Shown piece after piece: positions 24,360 through 36,502 of a stretch of DNA of 64,000 bases (within the stretch, counting starts at the first letter, position 1; each line of letters opens with the position of its first letter). This DNA is from Symsagittifera roscoffensis (taxonomy: Eukaryota; Xenacoelomorpha; Acoela; Convolutidae), in contig NC_087063.1 of NCBI RefSeq assembly GCF_963678635.1, forward strand, positions 45,428,101-45,492,100. The letters run 5' to 3'. Below the pieces are notes generated by a model. That model was not told the DNA's origin. It saw only the letters and a list, made by a program, of their open reading frames with translations, and ran no database searches. Made by a program: the position numbers and the translations under genes.

Positions 24360-25142
24360 CAATCACCAAAAAAAAAATACTTCTCTATGAAAGCCCAAAA
24401 AACAAAAATTTTCAATCGCCAGACTTTGAAATTGACTTTTTAATCAATTTCGGAGTAGAATCGAATATTATAAACATCCCCACATGGAATGAAATTCAAA
24501 CCCTACATCCAAAACTTTACCCTTCTTAAACATGAAGTCAACTAGCCACAGCACAGAAATGAAGTCTTAGAAACTATGAAAAAATTCAATTATACCTTGT
24601 TCCAACTCAAACTATGGAACAGAATAAGCTCTTACATAAATATGTCAATCAAATATTCCACACAACAGATACAAAAAGCATTATTGTTGGAATCCCATCA
24701 ATTAAAAAACATATCCCAACTATCAACATCTCAAGTGGTATGTTACATAAAAAAGACGAATACACAAAAATAGATAAAGAATCACCGATATTTTTTCAAA
24801 GACTCAATAAATAACTCCCATTTTTCTCGAAATTCTACCCTATACATAATCACGAAGTAACATTTGAAATCACTATCAGGTCATGTATATGAATTGTTTA
24901 CCAACCAAGTACATCAATACAATTTTGATCAAAACAAACAGAAACTACATATGTCTGACCTTGAAATTAAACCAAATCATAAAATTTTAAGAGTAACAAA
25001 TTCATCCATCAAAAACGCCAAAAATACAAAAACAGATATAATTTCCCTACATGTATGCAGTAACTCACCATATAAAATTGCATTACTCTTAGGAATTTTA
25101 GGGTATTGCCAAACAAATGCAACAACTCACCCAACAGAGTAA
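24360..25142 (+). pseudogene. copy 1: aspartic protease and following pol spacer
   Basis: Near 24420-24500 the sequence reads FEIDFLINFGVESN and NIPTWNEI. It aligns with the protease of copies 2 and 3, but the position of the catalytic D-[ST]-G reads N-F-G here. Frames 24576-24814 and 24864-25142 continue with a spacer found also in copy 2 (for example the block around LLGILGYCQTNAT). The loss of the catalytic Asp makes the protease inactive. Confidence 0.65.
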
Positions 25143-25399
25143 AAAGCAATTAGAGTAAATAATAGTTTAAATTTTGCCAATTGGGCAATCCTGACCGAAA
25201 AGCTATCTATTAATAACACTACAATAGATTCAAAACCATATACACGGGTTTTTCACAAGAACACCTTATTTGAAGCCAACATTTTAGATATCAAAGTATA
25301 CAATTAAACAACAAAAAATTTTAGGAATAGTCAATTTTCAACATTCTCAGATCAATCAGCAAGAATTTGAGCAACTAGCAGAAATATTTTGAATTTATC

Positions 25400-26310
25400 A
25401 AATCGTCTACGCTAAATCTAAAATTGACGTTGGAAAAGTAAATTCACTATTACACCTCTCCCTTAAATCTGACGCAATTTTCAAAAAGCAACGAGCAAGC
25501 AAAGTACCAATTCACTTACAAGATAAAGTAAACAGATTACTAGACATTCTCGAGCGAAAGGCGAATCATTAAAAAATGTTCTAGATGCAAGATATCTCAA
25601 CTTTCTCATTGATGAATCTAAATGCAATCGTCCTATAGAACCAATACAAGTAATACTCACAAAATTAAACGGACAATATTATACTTTTGCTTATATGAAC
25701 AGTGCATACAACCAAATGCTATTGAACAATTAATCACGTCGACTCACACAATTCGTTATTGGAAAAAAATCAACAATACCAATTGAATACGCTATTCTAT
25801 GAAATCTCCAAACGACCAGCAGCTTTTTCAGCCTTAATGAGCAAAATCTTTCGATCACTCATTCTCAGCAAAAGTGATATCACATATTCAGACAATGTTT
25901 TCGAACAATCGCAAAGAAAAGAGGAAATGTGTTAAGTATTAGAAAAATATCATCAACTTTTATTAAGAGAGAACATGAAAACAGCCCAGATAAATCTTGT
26001 TTTTTTCTCAATCCTGTTAATTTCCTTCGAAACATCATTGAAGGTATTACAATTACTCCTTTAAAATCAGGAATAGATGCCAAATTAAATCTTGAACCAC
26101 CATCTTAAAAAATGACAATCCAAGAATTCGTTGGAATGTTAAACTTTTTGAGTAAAGACATCTACAAAATGCAACTCTACTTAAGATCATTTTATAATAT
26201 CCATCGACAACAAAAAACTTTGAATGAACATCAAAAACGCTTCGACGAAGCAAAAACCCTTCTCACAGAGGTAATCACAAAAACAATTCCAGAACCAGAT
26301 TAACCATTCT
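25400..26310 (+). pseudogene. copy 1: reverse transcriptase
   Basis: Readable blocks are KSKIDVGKVNS (25415), FKKQRASKVPIHLQDKV (25480), LDARYLNFLIDES (25590), AYMNSAYNQM (25690-25720, motif A with Asp altered), RRLTQFVIG (25740) and the palm motif reading YSDNVFEQS (about 25880, for a usual YLDD). The frame from 26112 reads KMTIQEFVGMLNFL and the thumb. Several stops and a damaged catalytic box show it is dead. The order and the adjoining RNase H fit Ty3/gypsy. Confidence 0.75.
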
Positions 26311-26329
26311 ACGCCAAGTACTAAGCATC

Positions 26330-26702
26330 AAACTTTAAAATTGGCGCATCACTATTGTAATCACATAAGGGTACAAATAAAATGAACCTATTTTCAGAAA
26401 TTTTAGGTCTTTTCACAGAAATGGAACTTAGACTCTCTACCATTAGGAGAGAATGTACAGCCATAACATATACACTCACAGAATATGACTTTTTAATCCT
26501 TGGATTGAAGCATCCAACAGTTTTATTCACAGATCATAAACCAAAAAGTTTTCTAATTACACAAAAATCAAATCCAAACTATAGAGTTTGTAGATTTCAA
26601 TTTATTCTGATGAAATTTCCACAACTACATTCAGTTTGGACAGCAGGAAAAAACCTTGCTTTACCAAACACACGTAGTCGAAACACACACCAATTGAACT
26701 GA
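26330..26702 (+). pseudogene. copy 1: RNase H
   Basis: The frame 26382-26702 carries ELRLSTIRRECTAITYTL (the second acidic region), HPTVLFTDHKPKSFL (the TDHK motif) and WTAGKNLALPNTRSR (for the usual ALPDTLSR end). The first catalytic Asp (CDAS in copy 2) falls in the broken stretch at 26310-26340. It degrades the RNA strand of the RNA-DNA hybrid in live elements. Confidence 0.75.
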
Positions 26703-26940
26703 TAACATGAAAAACAACAGTAGAATTACTACAAAATAAAACATTCTTCCTTGCAAACATCACCACGACTAGAATGCAAGTATGCAGTAAAAACTGACCT
26801 TGACACTACACAAATAAACACTATAGAACAAAAATAACAAAGAAAAAAATTGTTACCTTTAATAAAGAAGGAAAACTTAATGGACAATATTTATCTCTCC
26901 TGATTTAAATCCAAAATATACAATTAATAAAATTTTCATC

Positions 26941-27760
26941 TTGCAAAACCCCTTAGATGATACATTTCTCTCAAAAATTGAAATTCGGAATATTTTTCTT
27001 CCAAAAACAGAAACAATGACACTTAAATTGCTACAAAAATACCAAAATTTTGACCCCGCAATTACACAACTTAATTCTGGGCACAAATATAAAACAAAAC
27101 TATCAAAAGCTGACATCATAATCCTAGAAAACAAAATATTACTTAGATATTTCCAAACTTTAACAATACAACAATCAACGAAAACGGTGCTTTTTAGAAA
27201 ATCATACTCCCGAAATAAAAGTACCCTGCTTACCATTAGGCGTGATTTTAATCGCAAATTTCATATTCTTCTCATACAAAAAGGCAAGCAGGTTCAGAAA
27301 AAACGTATTCCAGTTTCATTCAAAATTTCTTCTTTCCAAATTCATTATTTTGGACGAAAGTCTTATGCAACAATTGCATAACCTGTCAATTAAAATAGCC
27401 AATTCTACACCAAAAATAACTAGCAGAAAAATTAAACTTTAAAGGACAAAGTCTTTATTTCAATCACAGAATATGATTTGACACAAAAGTCTTATATTGT
27501 TCTCCTAAGGAGGAAATTCGTATTTAATGGTGATAGCTGATGCATTTACTCATTATGTAGCACTCAACCTTGTACAACCATGTAAGGCTTGTTATGCTTA
27601 CACAACACTTTACGAACACTGGATAGCAAAGTTTGAACTACCAGAAGTTCTTGTCAGAGAATATAATATGGATCTTTCTAGTAACACAATCCAAAGCACC
27701 CCCCATCATTTCAGAAAATTTCCCAACAAAATGTCCTAAATATTCCATCCGACTATTTAA
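26941..27760 (+). pseudogene. copy 1: integrase, truncated core
   Basis: 26941-27381 covers the region ahead of the core. 27527-27739 reads VIADAFTHYVALN and LYEHWIAKFELPEVLV, which in copy 2 leads into TDNGT; here it reads REYNMD, so the second catalytic Asp is lost. The block with the third acidic residue is missing, and the sequence jumps to IQSTPHHFRKF and a stop. A deletion within the catalytic core is therefore likely. Confidence 0.7.
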
Positions 27761-27764
27761 GTTC

Positions 27765-28390
27765 AATGACAACTTCATAAAAAACTCGTGAAAATCTTTT
27801 TAATCTCCCCACCTCATCACAACGCCTTCCACATTGGATGACATAGGTGAACTAAATCTAGTTAATGAAACCATAGATATCTTATCAGACACCTCTTTAT
27901 CATTTCCAGAAACTCTATCAGTTTCATCAACAACTTCAGTAACAGGTCAAACACCAACCACTACGTTTACTAACCAAACGTTTACGTTTCCTCTAAGTTT
28001 CCCTCATAATTAAGACGATCAATATTGTGAACTTCTAAGTACTAGTATACCTTTACGACTAGATTGGAATACATTTGTAACACCCCTCACCTTTTTGGCC
28101 AACACCGTGATAACAATTGATTTCATAATTGGGCACTAAACTGATTAACATACAGACACGACAGCCACAAAGATGTAAAGGAACATAATATACAAATCCT
28201 TACTCAAGACACTTTAGCCCTTAAATACGGAATAACAGTAAAACTAAATAATCTAGTTCATCGTCCACTACCATCATCTCCGCCAAGTAAAACAACTCAA
28301 TCATTGCCACCTCCATTTTTTTACAACAGAACTTATCTATAAACACGATAGAAATACAAAAAAGACAATAGTCTATAGGCTACAATCCTT
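27765..28390 (+). other. copy 1: pol-env spacer, S/T-rich tail
   Basis: A frame reads DDIGELNLVNETIDILSDTS and a Thr/Ser-rich stretch before stops, followed by FLANTVITIDFIIGH. In copy 2 the equivalent stretch (55.0-55.6 kb on the - strand) carries an 18-G tract that is absent here. It is probably the C-terminal tail of pol plus the start of the env reading region. Confidence 0.4.
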
Positions 28391-28394
28391 TTTC

Positions 28395-30480
28395 AGGGAT
28401 ATCATACAAATGCATCTTTTAATAGTTTTCTTTTTCAAAACACTTTCATTCCTTGTATTTTCAGACCCCATATCAAAATTCTTCCCCTCGAACAAGACCA
28501 CAAGACCTCCTTGTTACACATTATGATTAGGAAAAAGACCAACAAAAAACACTACATAAATATGAAACAAAACAAGTAACACAATGTGAATCCGAACCAC
28601 AAGACATAGAATCAACAAATATAGTAACAACAATTTACTCAAAACACCAGCTACAACTCTAACAGAATACAAGTTTACAGCAAAATTCTCAGAAATGAAC
28701 ACACATTGTTCACAAGTGTCGATTGGAAATAAAAATAGACTCGATCACGAGTCCTTTTACCAAATTATTTATGAACGACTTTTGAATCTTAACCTTGAAG
28801 ATTGCAAAAACGAACTGCAACGAGTAAAAATAACTACAAATAAAGGCACAAATCATAAAATGGTAAATTTTCAAGTCTAACCAAGGTGATATTCAAATAA
28901 ACAATAAATATCCATTCAAGGCGCGCACGGACGTATAACCTACGATTTACACCATAAAACTGGATACCACTCGTTATTATTCATTCGAATTGGGAAGCCA
29001 AAACAAAAAAGGAAGGCTACCAAGAAATTGTGTTTTTTTGATTAGAAAATTCAATTACAAAAAATACAGCAACTAAAAGCCGATACTATACTCTATCAAG
29101 GCATACGCTTACCTTGTAATATCGATCAATGATATTGCGATCCTACCACTCGGACACAGGCAATCATCGTTTAGTTCCCTGAGGACAGATGTATCACGTT
29201 TCAATTTGCTAAAATTCACGCAAGAATGATAAAATTTCAGCAGATATATTTCATTGAATCAACCTCTTTTGAAAAAATGAACCCTGATCAAATCAGATCA
29301 AATGGACAGAAACATAAAATTTTTGACGGCATTGAAAACAAGTCAACACGTTTTCAAATTCACCATTTTTCAAAACACTTTAAAACCACACACCAAACCA
29401 ATTTTCAAAACACAAAATTCAGAAGAAATATTTCTCGAAAACGAAAACGTTTCGACAAGAAAACTAGAAAACAATTTTTTGACCCAGCAAAAACGTCTCG
29501 AAACCGTAAAAACGAAAAACTTACATCCTGGGAACTTTTTATAAAAGCACAGGAGTTCCGGGCTGAAAACTTGATAAAAGCTAGACTATACAAAAAGTAG
29601 AATTTTTCATGAAATGTCACTCTACGAATAGAAACACACCATCTTTTATGTGAAATCGAATGGACCCAAATACAACAATCACTCGCTTTAGCAGTATTAA
29701 AAATACCCTACGCAGTATACCTATTATCAAGAAATAGATCTGATTTCCTTGATTATAAAGTAAGTATCCTTTGGTATTACACATGCACTAAAAAATTTCA
29801 CCACCTTACGTTTTTGAAGACAAAATATGTTACAAACGAATCCCTATATTCTATAAGAAATAAAGTGATTTTTGTAGATACACACTCACGACGGGCTTAT
29901 TTTTGGGATACAGCTGATGTCCCATGTGGATTTGAAAAAAGCCATAATGTAGAACAGCTAAACCCAAACGAAAATAATTATTTTTTTTTTACCCCATACC
30001 CTACATTAATGCCCCCAACAAAAAAATTCTCACCCAAAAGCATAAGCGCAATAGATTGTAACCCTAAAATAGATTTACAATCAATAGATATTTATTCTCG
30101 ATCAGACATACAACATCCCATTAGAACACAGTAATTCAAGAACTTCTCACTAAAATATGTACAATAAAAAGACAGTCAATTGACCAAAATATACGAAAAA
30201 TAGCTGAAACAGCAGGCTAATCTAATATTTATTAGCAAGACTATAGCGGATACTTTAAAGATATTAAAGACTATATGTATATCTTAACGGTAAAAAATAC
30301 CGTTCACAAGATATTTCACCAATTAATAATTTTAGTTTTGTCAATATCAAAAACGAACACCAAGCGCTTCTAGGATGGCCCCATCATATATTAAAAAGAT
30401 TGACTGTATTATACGCAAAAATTAATTTTCTTGAATTCCTCTTTCTAATTCTAAAATGAATCTATAACACATGTGCAATA
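28395..30480 (+). pseudogene. copy 1: env-like third ORF
   Basis: It begins with a hydrophobic signal-like segment (MHLLIVFFFKTLSFLVFS, near 28410). Blocks shared with copy 2 follow: HCSQVSIGNKNRLDHESFYQ (28708), DCKNELQRVKITTNKGTN (28800), SLYSIRNKVIFVDTHSRRAYFWDTADVPCG (29840-29930) and PYPTLMPP (29995). Near 30350-30450 a strongly hydrophobic stretch is likely the membrane anchor. Position after integrase, the signal-like start, paired cysteines and the anchor are what an env gene shows. The Cys-rich block before WDT-x-x-PCG recalls glycoproteins of chuvirus type, but that is only inference. Frames are broken throughout. Confidence 0.5.
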
Positions 30481-30805
30481 CATACGCAAGTCAAAAGACA
30501 TGCAAGTGTAGCACGCATTTTATTTGCAGGATTTTTTGGATTATTTTCCATCTCAATTAATAAAATTCTCGTTGATGCTCAGATTAGCGAATATAACAAA
30601 AAGCTATCTTTAAAACCAAACACATATGACACTCCACAAGACAAATCAATTTCAACAATTACAGCACTACCACATCTACACAGCTTACATAACAGTCACA
30701 CTTTATCTTTAGTCCCACTAAATTATAGGAATACGCTCGTAACTATTGAAAATACCTCTCAAGGTAGTAATTTCCCACAAAATCTACTACCTCATATAAC
30801 ACTCC

Positions 30806-31260
30806 ATGAATCGATTATTGACAACACATAAAATTTTGTTCCAAAACAACCATCTTTTTAGCACACGATGGGCCGACAGATTGGATCCCTCAGCCGTTGC
30901 CTTTCCTATCCATCCAAGCTCCACCGCCAATCCTCCCGCTTTTCGCTCTCAGACCACACCTCTTCTCCCCTACCCAGTGTTTCTCCTAACTCCATCTCTA
31001 ATTTTAATAACTCAGATGTAGAAACCCCCGACAAATTCCTTGACTCAGAACCAAGCCCAACTAATTTTTCGCAACCACCTTTCCAACCCATTGTTTCAGT
31101 TTCACCATGAAACATCTCCCTCACCTCTTCTTTCCTACCCCTATTCTTTCCCCAATGTCAAGTAACCAACCCGATGCACCTAGCCCCATGACTGATAACC
31201 AACTAGAGCATGAATTAGATAATTTTATAACACAATAGCAACATCTTCCTGACACAAATA
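30806..31260 (+). CDS. unrecognised Ser/Pro-rich ORF region
   Basis: Overlapping frames 30806-31021 and 30868-31110 are open. The second encodes a Ser/Pro-rich low-complexity protein (many SPLPSVSP-like segments). The region is richer in C than its neighbours. It follows the env-like region, on the same strand and with the same G-poor composition, so it may be an extra 3' ORF of the Ty3 element. Copy 2 is truncated before this point, so conservation cannot be judged. No family is recognised. Confidence 0.25.
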
Positions 31261-31439
31261 ATGCATTAACATTTCACCAATTAACACACTCAGCCTCAAC
31301 ATCCGAATCCTCTACCCCTTCAGTTGACATTGCACCTACACGAGCACAAAGAATTTTCATGAAACGCAAGCACCCTAACACTACACCTCAATTTCTCATT
31401 AGCCGTCTACAATCATCCCGACTATATTCCCATCATCAA

Positions 31440-31800
31440 TAACATACTAGCACTAAAGAAATTTTATTTCATAACTTACCAGTTTCAACTCAATATACAA
31501 ACTATGCGAATACTAACGACATTCAAGAAAATTTATACGTTGACAAAAATCTCCTGTTTCCTACACTCTCTTGGACTATCTTCTATCATTTCACTAATCG
31601 ATCAAGCCTTCCCTTGTAAAACACCCCCGAAGACAATGAACTATGTCACTCCCTTGTTCATAAACTAACCACTGCACTTCACGAAACTCATTTCACCATC
31701 ATGGACTTGAAGCAAACTTTCAATGGACTCATAGCACAACGCGCTAACCAATTTTCAATCAATCACTACGACACATAACGGAAGACACCCCAAACGAGGA
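31440..31800 (+). pseudogene. unrecognised broken ORF after the env-like gene
   Basis: A frame reads ELCHSLVHKLTTALHETH and continues FTIMDLKQTFNGLIAQRA before a stop near 31780. It looks like a real, amphipathic helical protein segment rather than random translation. No family is assigned. It lies in the same G-poor block as the Ty3 remnant. Confidence 0.25.
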
Positions 31801-32021
31801 CGAGCCCAATACTAACCCTAAACTAACAACATTTTTTTTTCATTTGATCTGAATATATATTCCACTTAGCCAGTACTAACAAAAAGCTCGATAAGTTTTT
31901 TTCTTGCGCACTAACGAACATCAAAGCATACGAATCATAATTTAACAAATTTAATCATTTTTCAATTAAAATTCATTTCTTTACCCGTAAGGAACGCGAC
32001 CTTCACTGCTCGCATGAGATT

Positions 32022-32303
32022 ATGTTAAGGACCAAACTAACCCACACGTTTCAATATAACAAAATTAAACCACATCTTTATTTACTTAACTCACCAACAC
32101 GTAAACCACAGCACCGTTTTATGTTCAATAATTGCAAGTGTACTTCACCATATTTCTTAAACTTCACTTATTGTATTAAATCGACTGATATCCACGGCAT
32201 CCTTCGTAATTGTGATCCCACCAGACAGATGTATATATTCTTCCCAGTAACCAACACATTCCACATTGATGACGCTCGCCCACTAATTGTCCTCCACGGA
32301 TAA
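32022..32303 (+). CDS. unrecognised 93-codon ORF
   Basis: An ATG-initiated frame with a CKC pair, SPYFLNFTYCIKS, RNCDPTRQMYIFFPV and a final IDDARPLIVLHG. The sequence is well structured (aromatic and Cys residues spaced as in a folded protein), but I recognise no family. It could be the last ORF of the Ty3 element or a fragment of another. There is no second copy in the window. Confidence 0.3.
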   Translation: MLRTKLTHTFQYNKIKPHLYLLNSPTRKPQHRFMFNNCKCTSPYFLNFTYCIKSTDIHGILRNCDPTRQMYIFFPVTNTFHIDDARPLIVLHG

Positions 32304-32309
32304 AAACAG

Positions 32310-34120
32310 CCCATTGAAATCACCCTATTAAAAAATCACAACACTAAATTCAACCATAAATTATATTCCTTAATTCAAAACACAAAACATGAATTCTCAC
32401 CACACACGAAGAAATTAACATCATCAAAGTGCTGAAACCCCTCTGGCCTATGCTTTGTACTAAAAACATAATCAGCATGCTTGTAAAACTTCTCGTAACA
32501 TCAGACACGATTAAAACTAAATTCCACCATGAATTTTTCCCTGATGCAGAGCCCTCCTCTTAAGTATGATTATAAATGTTTAAACTAACTAACAAAATAA
32601 GACACTTACCATTCGTACACGTTTTTCTCATTTTTTTTTAGATTTCGTCAATCACTCATCTAAACGAATATAAACAAAACAAAAAAATCATTAACTCTTC
32701 TTCTAGCTTTAAGAATTTCTATTTAATAATGAAAAGTAACTAATCAACCCAGTACATTTTATCACAAATGCAATAATTTAATAAGTTTGCAGTTGATTTA
32801 AACAATTCAAACCAGTAAGTTAATAAATTGAACATAAATTACAAGGAAAACAAATCTTTTCATGAGATTTTTTTGTAAATTTTAAATAATTTTTTTCTTG
32901 CCCACAACTCACCAATCTCGCACAACTTGCCCAAGTTGAATTGTTTAATAAATGAATTTCAAGTTTCAAAACCTAACTGATAACAATTCTAACTTGTTTT
33001 CACGCGTTTCAAATTTTTCCTCTAACCCGGTTGCAAGGAATAATAAGTAGGCTTAAACTATCCAACGCAGCTTACTAACACCACTAAACCAACCGCATGT
33101 ACCAGAAAGTCCCACGGTACTCAGACCACATTAAACCCAGATTAAAACCGGATAATTTATTTTTTTGAAACCCAGTGTCGGGTTTTAATAAAACCACTTG
33201 AAACAATAAAATAGCAAAAAAAAACAAAAAAAAAACAATCTGTTTTTGATAGAAAGACACAACCAAAGACAAAAAAGACAAAAACACCTGATAGAAAAAA
33301 TCAAAAACTTGAACACAAAAAGAGACTCTGCTGAAAGAGACGTTAAATTTATACTCCTTCACTGGCCGGACCACCCAGTAGGACGTCTTCTTATTACCCA
33401 CACTCTATTTTTGGCGAGAGTTGCTCTAGGGTGAGCGACTCTTTAAAATAACCGAAAGTAAAAAACGCTTTTGCAAAAATAATTAATAAACACCAAATCT
33501 TACCTAATCTCACTAACAATATAGGGATTTAATATGCAATAAAAAAGGTTCTTAGAACAAACGGAACGAGTAGCGAAGGAAGAGGAAAACTCGACGACAT
33601 TCGGACTTTGGAATGGCAAATCTATTAGTTTGTTGCCGTAGTTGCAGCCCTCGCAGGATTTGAAGTATGGACCCAACATCGCAGCAAAGGAATCCATTGA
33701 AAGAGAACAATGGTCAACTCGATGTTGATCTCACATACAGATCCTAGTCACTCGGCACTTCACACAGAAAGGTCAAACTTCATCTTGCACGTAGTCTCGC
33801 GCTAAGCTTAACGAAATCGACACCACAATGCATCAATCTAAAATCTTTACACGGTTACTCAAAGACCACCCACGGTAAAACGAGACCCACTTTTGGAAGA
33901 CAAACAACTGCCCTTCTTCTCTCTACGAAAACAACTACATCTCTCCTTCCTTCACGCAGTCACTGCTCCAACCGCTCAAAAGAAAGCTACTCCCAAGAAC
34001 AGAAATCTTTCCATCCATCCTTCAATACAACAAAAAATTTGAAAACTAAAAACTTTCTAAGCCCCGGGTGGAACTAGTTTAAAACTAGTATTTATAAAAA
34101 GATATCTTCTTGATAGAACT
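32310..34120. other. AT-rich stretch without recognisable genes
   Basis: The A/C-rich composition fades at about 33.3 kb. Short ORFs here show no motif. A palindromic ACTAGT-TTAAA-ACTAGT segment lies near 34072-34092. Confidence 0.35.
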
Positions 34121-34124
34121 ATCT

Positions 34125-34650
34125 CTATAAAGAATTTCTTACTAATCAATCATGATCCATAACTAACATTGACACTTATTTGTAGTGCTGAAACTTATTG
34201 TAGTTTCAGCACCAGAACAATTTGAATTAATCTTAGAAGACAGTTGTTCTCCTTTGGAACAATTTTCATAAACCTAACTCGCAAATACCAGTATACACTA
34301 GATCTATAAAGAATTTCTTACTAATCAATCTTGATCCATAACTAACACTGACAATTATTTGTAGTGCTGAAACTTATTGTAGTTTCAGCACCAGAACAAT
34401 TTGAATTAATCTTAGAAGACAGTTGTTCTCCTTTGGAACAATTTTCATAAAACTAACTCGCAAATACCAGTATACACTAGATCTATTGAGACTAGGAGAT
34501 ATAGGAGTAAGATTAAGATTGGCATTAGACTAAGAAGTTGCACGAATCTATTCGGCCGAAAATAGCGTGACAAACAGACGGTGTACCTTACCTGAAATTA
34601 CTCTATGGGTAAGCTACTTTTGGCATAAACTCATGAGCGCGATGAAAAAA
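34125..34650 (+). repeat. dispersed repeat R3, right copy, with 179-bp tandem duplication
   Basis: 34125-34303 and 34304-34482 are two nearly identical 179-bp direct copies, each with the hairpin GTGCTGAAAC / GTTTCAGCAC (first at 34185-34212). The second copy continues into the rest of R3 (TTGAGACTAGGA to about 34650), which matches 18862-19040. The left R3 copy has only one 179-bp unit. Confidence 0.8.
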
Positions 34651-35194
34651 CCTATGCACGAAAATAAGCAAGTCTTTATTGAATCCAGCCCTTTATGCAG
34701 CACGTTTTTAGTTAATTACTTTCTTACTAGTCGAAAAAAAATTCACTTGGTAGTTGATACGGCTGTGGGTCCAGAAAAACAATGGATTAGCAGGACAATT
34801 TTCCTCCATATCAACCATATTTTGAGGCGAAAATTTTGTTAGATCATCCAGGGTCTCTCAGGTATCTGAAAAGCTTCTCATTGCTGAAGTAGAATTAATA
34901 CAAACAAGACTTCTCGTATCAAGACTAAATCTTATAAGTTCTAAACGCTTTTTAAAATCTCTGGTGAAGAGTGTTTGTTTCAAATAAACTAAAGAATATT
35001 GCAAAAAAAATGAAAAGTTTTGGAGTTTTTGTTTATAGACAAAATAGCATGCCTCAATTCAGTTGGGTACGAATTCTAAGATGGATTAGTTCTCCGCTTA
35101 CGCGTTAATAGCACAAAATATTTGCGCAAAAATTATACCAATTGGTCTTATTAACAATCTATACAAACCCATAACTTCTCGAATTTGACGGCTC
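34651..35194. other. no gene recognised
   Basis: One small ORF (34567-34842) overlaps the end of R3 and shows no motif. The stretch ends at the junction with the truncated gag copy. Confidence 0.35.
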
Positions 35195-36100
35195 TTGCAT
35201 GTGACGGCTCTTGCTGGGCATCGTTGTCGGTGTTCTGGGGTGAAGTTCGGTTGATCGCAGTTGTAACATCTGCGCTCTTGCACTCGATCGTGTGTTCGAC
35301 CTCCTCCACGATTTGGATATTGACCCCGTCCCCTTGGCATTCCTCGTCCCCTGGATCCGCGAATATTGCTGACTGGTTCCGTTTTGATCTGTAGGGAACC
35401 CCCTGGCGATGGATGCGCCATTCCCGTGAAACCGGATACGGCGCCCTTGTAGCTCCTTGCGTACTTGTCTCCTCTTTCATATGACATTGCGATTCGCAAT
35501 GCTTCTTCCGGGGTTTTAGTTTCCCGACACAGCTCGTTCTGTGCGTCCCTAATCCTCATGTTGAAAATAAATATGTCTCTCACCATTTTCCGCTCCTGGG
35601 TGCCCAATTTGCATCTTGCCGCCATTCCGCTAAGTTCTGCATAGAACGATTCTAGACTCTCACCCTCCTTTTGTTTCCTCGACAACATTTGGTACATCTC
35701 GTACGTTTCGTTCCGCTCTTTCTGAAAAAGAGCTACACAGATATCCAAAAAACGTGGGTATCGTATTGTTTCCATATCTAAATGTGGATGCTGGTTATGC
35801 AAGGCTCTCTGTCCCTCATGTCCCAGGCATAAATACAGATTCGATATCAATGTAAGTTCACCTTCTGCCCGTGGTCTTCCACCAATGTCACCCAGGTCTG
35901 CGATCTGTGCTTCAGTTAATGTCGATGCAAAGTAGTAGTCTGACGAGACTAGTCCATGTTTCGCCACCATCGCCCAATGAAATCGTTGTTTCCAGTGTTC
36001 CCATAAAAGTTGCGGTTCCGCCTGAGTTGGAGGCCAGAAGGCCACAATTCCAAGGGGGTTTTTCCCCCCACCATCCACTGGCTGCGCCATAACAAGGGTT
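35195..36100 (-). pseudogene. truncated second gag copy (gag') of the young Ty3 element
   Basis: 35195-36319 repeats 41177-42301 with no indel and three substitutions seen by eye (35283, 35855, 36077), each changing one residue. The gag frame is open from the LTR to the first CX2CX8HX3C knuckle. It breaks at 35195, where the second knuckle (CNFCKKIGH in the full copy) is replaced by flanking sequence, and runs to a stop at 35098. Together with the LTR at 36101-36319 it is the 5' end of a second element lying directly behind the first, sharing one LTR. A 12-bp duplication (GACGGCTCTTGC at 35187 and 35203) marks the broken end. Confidence 0.9.
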
Positions 36101-36319
36101 TGTAAAAAGATGGCTGTTAAATACTCAATTGACTGTATTCTAGTTCGCATAAATAAGAGAGTGAACTAGAGGTCAACACATAACAGCTAGACAGCTTTTA
36201 GTTGATTGACAGGCAGGTACCAAACTCACACTTAATTAAAGTATGAGAAATAAAGAATAGCAACTAGGATGATTGACAACTAGGATGATTGACAACTGAA
36301 CATATTGTAGCCCCTGACA
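36101..36319 (-). repeat. downstream (3') LTR of the young Ty3 element
   Basis: Reading on the - strand it begins TGTCAGGGGCTACA and ends TTTTTACA. The U3 boundary is certain, because the sequences on the right of this and the other LTR diverge just after it. The U5 end is inferred from the TGT...ACA rule, because both copies are followed by gag sequence; it could lie up to 11 bases further. No strong polypurine tract is seen just upstream (CATACGGAAA). Confidence 0.85.
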
Positions 36320-36502
36320 TTTCCGTATGGATGTAAAATTTAAATACATAGTAATTTAAATTTAAATATAATAACTACACCTTCAACCTGCCGCCTCAAC
36401 TATAATACAACAAACACTTGAGTTTTAACAAACTTGAGTTTTAGGCTTATGGCTATCCCTCTCCCTGGGTTAACGAGTTTTTGAATAAATGTAGAATAAG
36501 AT

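Larger units (their letters stand above)
20690..30480 (+). mobile_element. decayed env-bearing Ty3 element, copy 1
   Basis: On the + strand the order is gag (20.7-24.1 kb), aspartic protease (24.4 kb), RT (25.4-26.3), RNase H (26.4-26.7), integrase (26.9-27.7) and an env-like region (28.4-30.5). Protease-RT-RNase H-integrase order is that of Ty3/gypsy (Metaviridae). The same proteins occur on the - strand at 52.7-63.5 kb, which allows each block to be recognised although every frame is broken here. The coding strand is very A-rich and G-poor. No LTR pair was proved. Confidence 0.8.

Noticed and set aside
34125-34482. Self-cleaving (hammerhead) ribozyme in the 179-bp tandem units
   Set aside because: The hairpin is present but the conserved CTGATGA core with a paired GAAA was not found.
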